A stretch of 7,930 nt of DNA, from NCBI GenBank assembly GCA_964370115.1, contig CAYJIA010000072.1:1-7930 (forward strand), in the 5' to 3' direction. The notes under the pieces were generated by a model that saw nothing but the letters and a program-made list of their open reading frames with translations, was not told the DNA's origin and searched no databases. This document shows, piece after piece, positions 5,656-7,930 of this stretch (its first letter is position 1; every line of letters begins with the position of its first letter). Source of the stretch: SIG603 sp964370115. Its GTDB lineage: Bacteria > Bacillota > Clostridia > Oscillospirales > Acutalibacteraceae. Position numbers and translations under genes: made by a program.

Positions 5656-7572
5656 ATGAAAAACTACTGTTTAAACTGCATGGAGGAAAAGGGTGAGGGG
5701 AACATTTGCCCACACTGCGGTTTTGATGAAAATAATTATGAGCACTCGGCGCACCATCTGCCCATGGGTACGGTGCTTGCGGGTAAATACCTAGTCGGAA
5801 AAGTTTTAGGTGAGGGCGGATTTGGCATTACCTATATGGGTATAGACTTGAATTTAGAAATTAAAATGGCTATAAAAGAGTACTACCCAAATGGATTTGT
5901 AACAAGAGAAAACAACACGACTGTGTTTTCTTATAAGGGTGAAAAGGGAGAGTTTTTTATAAGTGGTAAAGAAAAGTTTTTAGACGAGGCGAAAACTCTT
6001 GCAAAATTTAGAACAAAGCCCGGAGTTGTGTCGGTAAGCGACTTTTTTGCCGAAAACTCCACGGCTTATATAGTCATGGAATACATAGACGGAATGACTT
6101 TTAAAAGTTATCTTTCAAAAATGGGAGGAAAGCTACCGTCGGAACAAGTTTTTGAGATGATGAAACCTGTCATTAAAACACTTGGAGAGATACACGCTGT
6201 CGGCATGATACACAGAGATATAAGCCCTGACAATTTGATGATAAGCCATAGCGGAGATGTGAAACTTTTAGACTTTGGAGCGGCGAGAAATTTCACTCAG
6301 GCAGGAAACAAAAGCCTTTCGGTAATGCTAAAACCGGGTTATGCGCCCGAAGAGCAGTATAGAAGCCGTGGCATACAAGGCCCGTGGACAGATATTTATG
6401 CCCTTTGCGCCACTATATATAAATGCATTACTGGTATTACGCCTGATGAGGCAAACGAGCGTATGCGAAGCGAAACTTTAGTAGCGCCATCAGGATTAGG
6501 AGTATACATAGACCCTGCAAAAGAAATGTCGCTCTTGAAAGGTTTGTCGGTCTATCAAGAGGGAAGACAGCAGAGTGTAAATGAATTGTTGGCAGAACTT
6601 TATGTGGAAGTAGTACCTGTACCGCAAAACACACAGTACATACCACAGACAAGCGCAAATACAAGCCAGTTTACGAGTATACCTCAACAAAATTTTACAA
6701 ATGTACAATATACCAATAATTATATACCTCATATAGTTGATAATAAAATTAAACTAAGTAGAAATATAACAGTAATCGTACTTGCGCTAATGTCAGCTAT
6801 TATTGCTCATATAGCGATTTTCGCTTTGCATTTATATTTTGGATATGGAATACAGTACATAGAATTTGGAGATGCACGAGTTTTAAATGTTTTGTTGATA
6901 TTGGTAAATGCAGGTTTAATAGTAAGTGAAATATGCAGATTTAACAAGCCGATTTTTGGCATTATTGCCAGTGGCACAAGCATATTGCTTATATTTAGTA
7001 TTTTGATAATAGCGATAATGTTTTTTGGGGTTACGGGTTATCTAATAGAGCTTTCCACAATCAGTTTAATTATGTTAATTTGTTCTTCGGCAATATTAAA
7101 AATTAAACTTTCTAAACAAAAAACTACTAATCCATTCGATATCTCTATTCAGCCGTTAAATAAACGAAGACAGTCTAATAGAAATTTATTAATAATTATT
7201 TTGGCGGCAATTTCTCTTGCTCCAATTATATATAACTTTATGTTTACATATGATTTCTTTAGCAAGCTTGGAATTATTAGGTCAATTGGTATGACTTATG
7301 TTAGCGTGATATTTAGTGCTTTAATATTAACAAGTATAGGTTTGATTATCGCTGAAATCTGCAAGTTAAACGAGAAAGTTATTTTTGCCATTTCAACCCT
7401 AAATATAGGGTTGTGTGTTTGTTCATTTATCGCACAATTTATGTTTTTACATTTTATTGATTTCAGATTAAATTATCAATTAATGCTAATAATAGTTAAT
7501 TTAATCCCCCTAATTATAAATATCTTTATAAGATACATCGTGAAAAGAGATGAACTAAGGAAAAATAGTTAG
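5656..7572 (+). CDS. Zinc-ribbon Ser/Thr protein kinase with a duplicated multi-helix membrane domain
   Basis: A 638-residue membrane kinase, the predicted phosphorylating enzyme of the operon. A zinc ribbon (Cys5, Cys8, Cys18, Cys21) comes first. The kinase domain (about 43-316) has the glycine loop GEGGFG (52-57), Lys74 in MAIKEYY, Glu111, the catalytic loop HRDISPDN (Asp188, Asn193), DFG (206-208) and GYAPEEQY, so it should be active; the catalytic-loop Lys of HRDLKPEN is Ser190, which I remember as normal for this clostridial family. A Gln/Thr/Asn-rich linker (about 320-360) leads to roughly eight hydrophobic helices (370-630). These form two related halves: RNITVIVLALMS at 369 matches RNLLIIILAAIS at 509, and GLIVSEICRFN at 420 matches GLIIAEICKLN at 562. 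There is no PASTA or other recognised sensor domain. The ribosome site AGAGGTG (5644-5650) overlaps the previous stop. Confidence 0.93.
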   Translation: MKNYCLNCMEEKGEGNICPHCGFDENNYEHSAHHLPMGTVLAGKYLVGKVLGEGGFGITYMGIDLNLEIKMAIKEYYPNGFVTRENNTTVFSYKGEKGEFFISGKEKFLDEAKTLAKFRTKPGVVSVSDFFAENSTAYIVMEYIDGMTFKSYLSKMGGKLPSEQVFEMMKPVIKTLGEIHAVGMIHRDISPDNLMISHSGDVKLLDFGAARNFTQAGNKSLSVMLKPGYAPEEQYRSRGIQGPWTDIYALCATIYKCITGITPDEANERMRSETLVAPSGLGVYIDPAKEMSLLKGLSVYQEGRQQSVNELLAELYVEVVPVPQNTQYIPQTSANTSQFTSIPQQNFTNVQYTNNYIPHIVDNKIKLSRNITVIVLALMSAIIAHIAIFALHLYFGYGIQYIEFGDARVLNVLLILVNAGLIVSEICRFNKPIFGIIASGTSILLIFSILIIAIMFFGVTGYLIELSTISLIMLICSSAILKIKLSKQKTTNPFDISIQPLNKRRQSNRNLLIIILAAISLAPIIYNFMFTYDFFSKLGIIRSIGMTYVSVIFSALILTSIGLIIAEICKLNEKVIFAISTLNIGLCVCSFIAQFMFLHFIDFRLNYQLMLIIVNLIPLIINIFIRYIVKRDELRKNS

Positions 7573-7605
7573 TGGTGAATAAAAGCAGAGAGGTGGAGTG
7601 TTTAT

Positions 7606-7930
7606 ATGATTAAAAAAATGATTTTATGTATATTTATGGCTATACTATTGTCGTTTTCTGTTTTCGCACAAGAGGTGACTACACTGGAGCTTAATATAGA
7701 AAACTATGATGTTTTGGAAAAAAGACTTAATGTGTATTTTAATGTAAGCGGAGAAATTGAAAACGAAAATATTACGGCTACATTTGATAATAATGAGCTT
7801 GAACTTAGCTCACTTACCACTGTGTCTGAAGATGTGTCACTGTCAAGTTACCTGTTTTTAATAGATGTTTCGGGCTCTATCACTCAAACTCAACTTGAAA
7901 CCATAAAAGATATGCTTTACTTATTTGCCG
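7606..7930 (+). CDS. Secreted von Willebrand factor A domain protein (partial, runs off the right edge)
   Basis: The first 108 codons of an open gene. Residues 1-21 form a Sec signal peptide (MIKK, hydrophobic core, cleavage likely after VFA, before QE), with no lipobox cysteine. Residues 22-80 look like a small beta-rich segment that I cannot name. At 82-91 the sequence YLFLIDVSGS begins a vWA domain with the DxSxS half of the metal-ion-dependent adhesion site (Asp87, Ser89, Ser91). The domain's later metal-binding residues lie beyond the edge. vWA domains usually bind protein ligands through a metal ion; the signal peptide places this one outside the membrane. AGAGGTGGAG at 7589-7598 is a strong ribosome site, 33 bases after the kinase stop, so it continues the operon. 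A C-terminal membrane anchor is possible but cannot be seen. Confidence 0.88.
   Translation, partial: MIKKMILCIFMAILLSFSVFAQEVTTLELNIENYDVLEKRLNVYFNVSGEIENENITATFDNNELELSSLTTVSEDVSLSSYLFLIDVSGSITQTQLETIKDMLYLFA

Noticed and set aside
5656..7572. PrkC/PknB-type PASTA kinase
   Set aside because: No PASTA repeats or single TM plus ectodomain; the C-terminus is a multi-helix membrane region and the N-terminus a zinc ribbon, so it belongs to a different kinase group.
2021..7930. Operon as cargo of the mobile element
   Set aside because: It lies beyond the tRNA 3' end and its terminator, on the chromosomal side of the proposed junction, and shows no obvious change of base composition. A second element in tandem at the same tRNA cannot be fully excluded.
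1..7930. CRISPR array, toxin-antitoxin pair or classical anti-phage defence genes
   Set aside because: No regularly spaced repeats, no small paired genes, and no nuclease, helicase or nucleotide-cyclase motifs were seen; a kinase-based defence role is possible but nothing in the sequence supports it directly.

Overview
The window reads as low-GC Firmicutes DNA, most likely from an anaerobic, gut-type clostridium. The basis is AT-rich codon use, strong AGGAGG-type ribosome binding sites, a TnpX/TndX-like large serine recombinase, and a zinc-ribbon FHA protein and zinc-ribbon Ser/Thr kinase whose wording I recognise from Clostridia. No species can be named from the sequence.

Layout. Positions 1 to about 1770 are the right end of an integrated mobile element, represented by its large serine recombinase (61-1710). 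About 60 bases after the recombinase stop lies the last ~31 nt of a tRNA gene (1769-1799: intact T-arm, acceptor strand and CCA), followed by a 15-bp hairpin that looks like that tRNA's own terminator. The 5' part of the tRNA is absent, so this is best read as the element/chromosome junction. From 1840 to 2020 the DNA is very AT-rich and noncoding, and holds a near-consensus extended -10 promoter.

From 2021 to the right edge, six tightly packed same-strand genes form what looks like one operon: a zinc-ribbon FHA protein (2021-2599), a membrane-anchored PP2C phosphatase (2587-3597), a secreted trypsin-like protease joined through one membrane helix to a cytoplasmic FHA domain (3623-4915), a soluble PP2C phosphatase (4929-5645), a zinc-ribbon Ser/Thr kinase with a duplicated multi-helix membrane domain (5656-7572), and the start of a secreted von Willebrand factor A protein (7606 to beyond the edge).

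Together these encode a complete phosphorylation circuit (writer, two erasers, two readers) set at the membrane, with two extracytoplasmic outputs or sensors (protease, vWA). The kinase/PP2C/vWA core recalls the TerY-P triad described by comparative genomics. Adding FHA readers and a membrane-spanning protease-FHA fusion makes the locus more elaborate. The individual families are known; what the assembly does, and its substrate, cannot be told from sequence and is inferred below.
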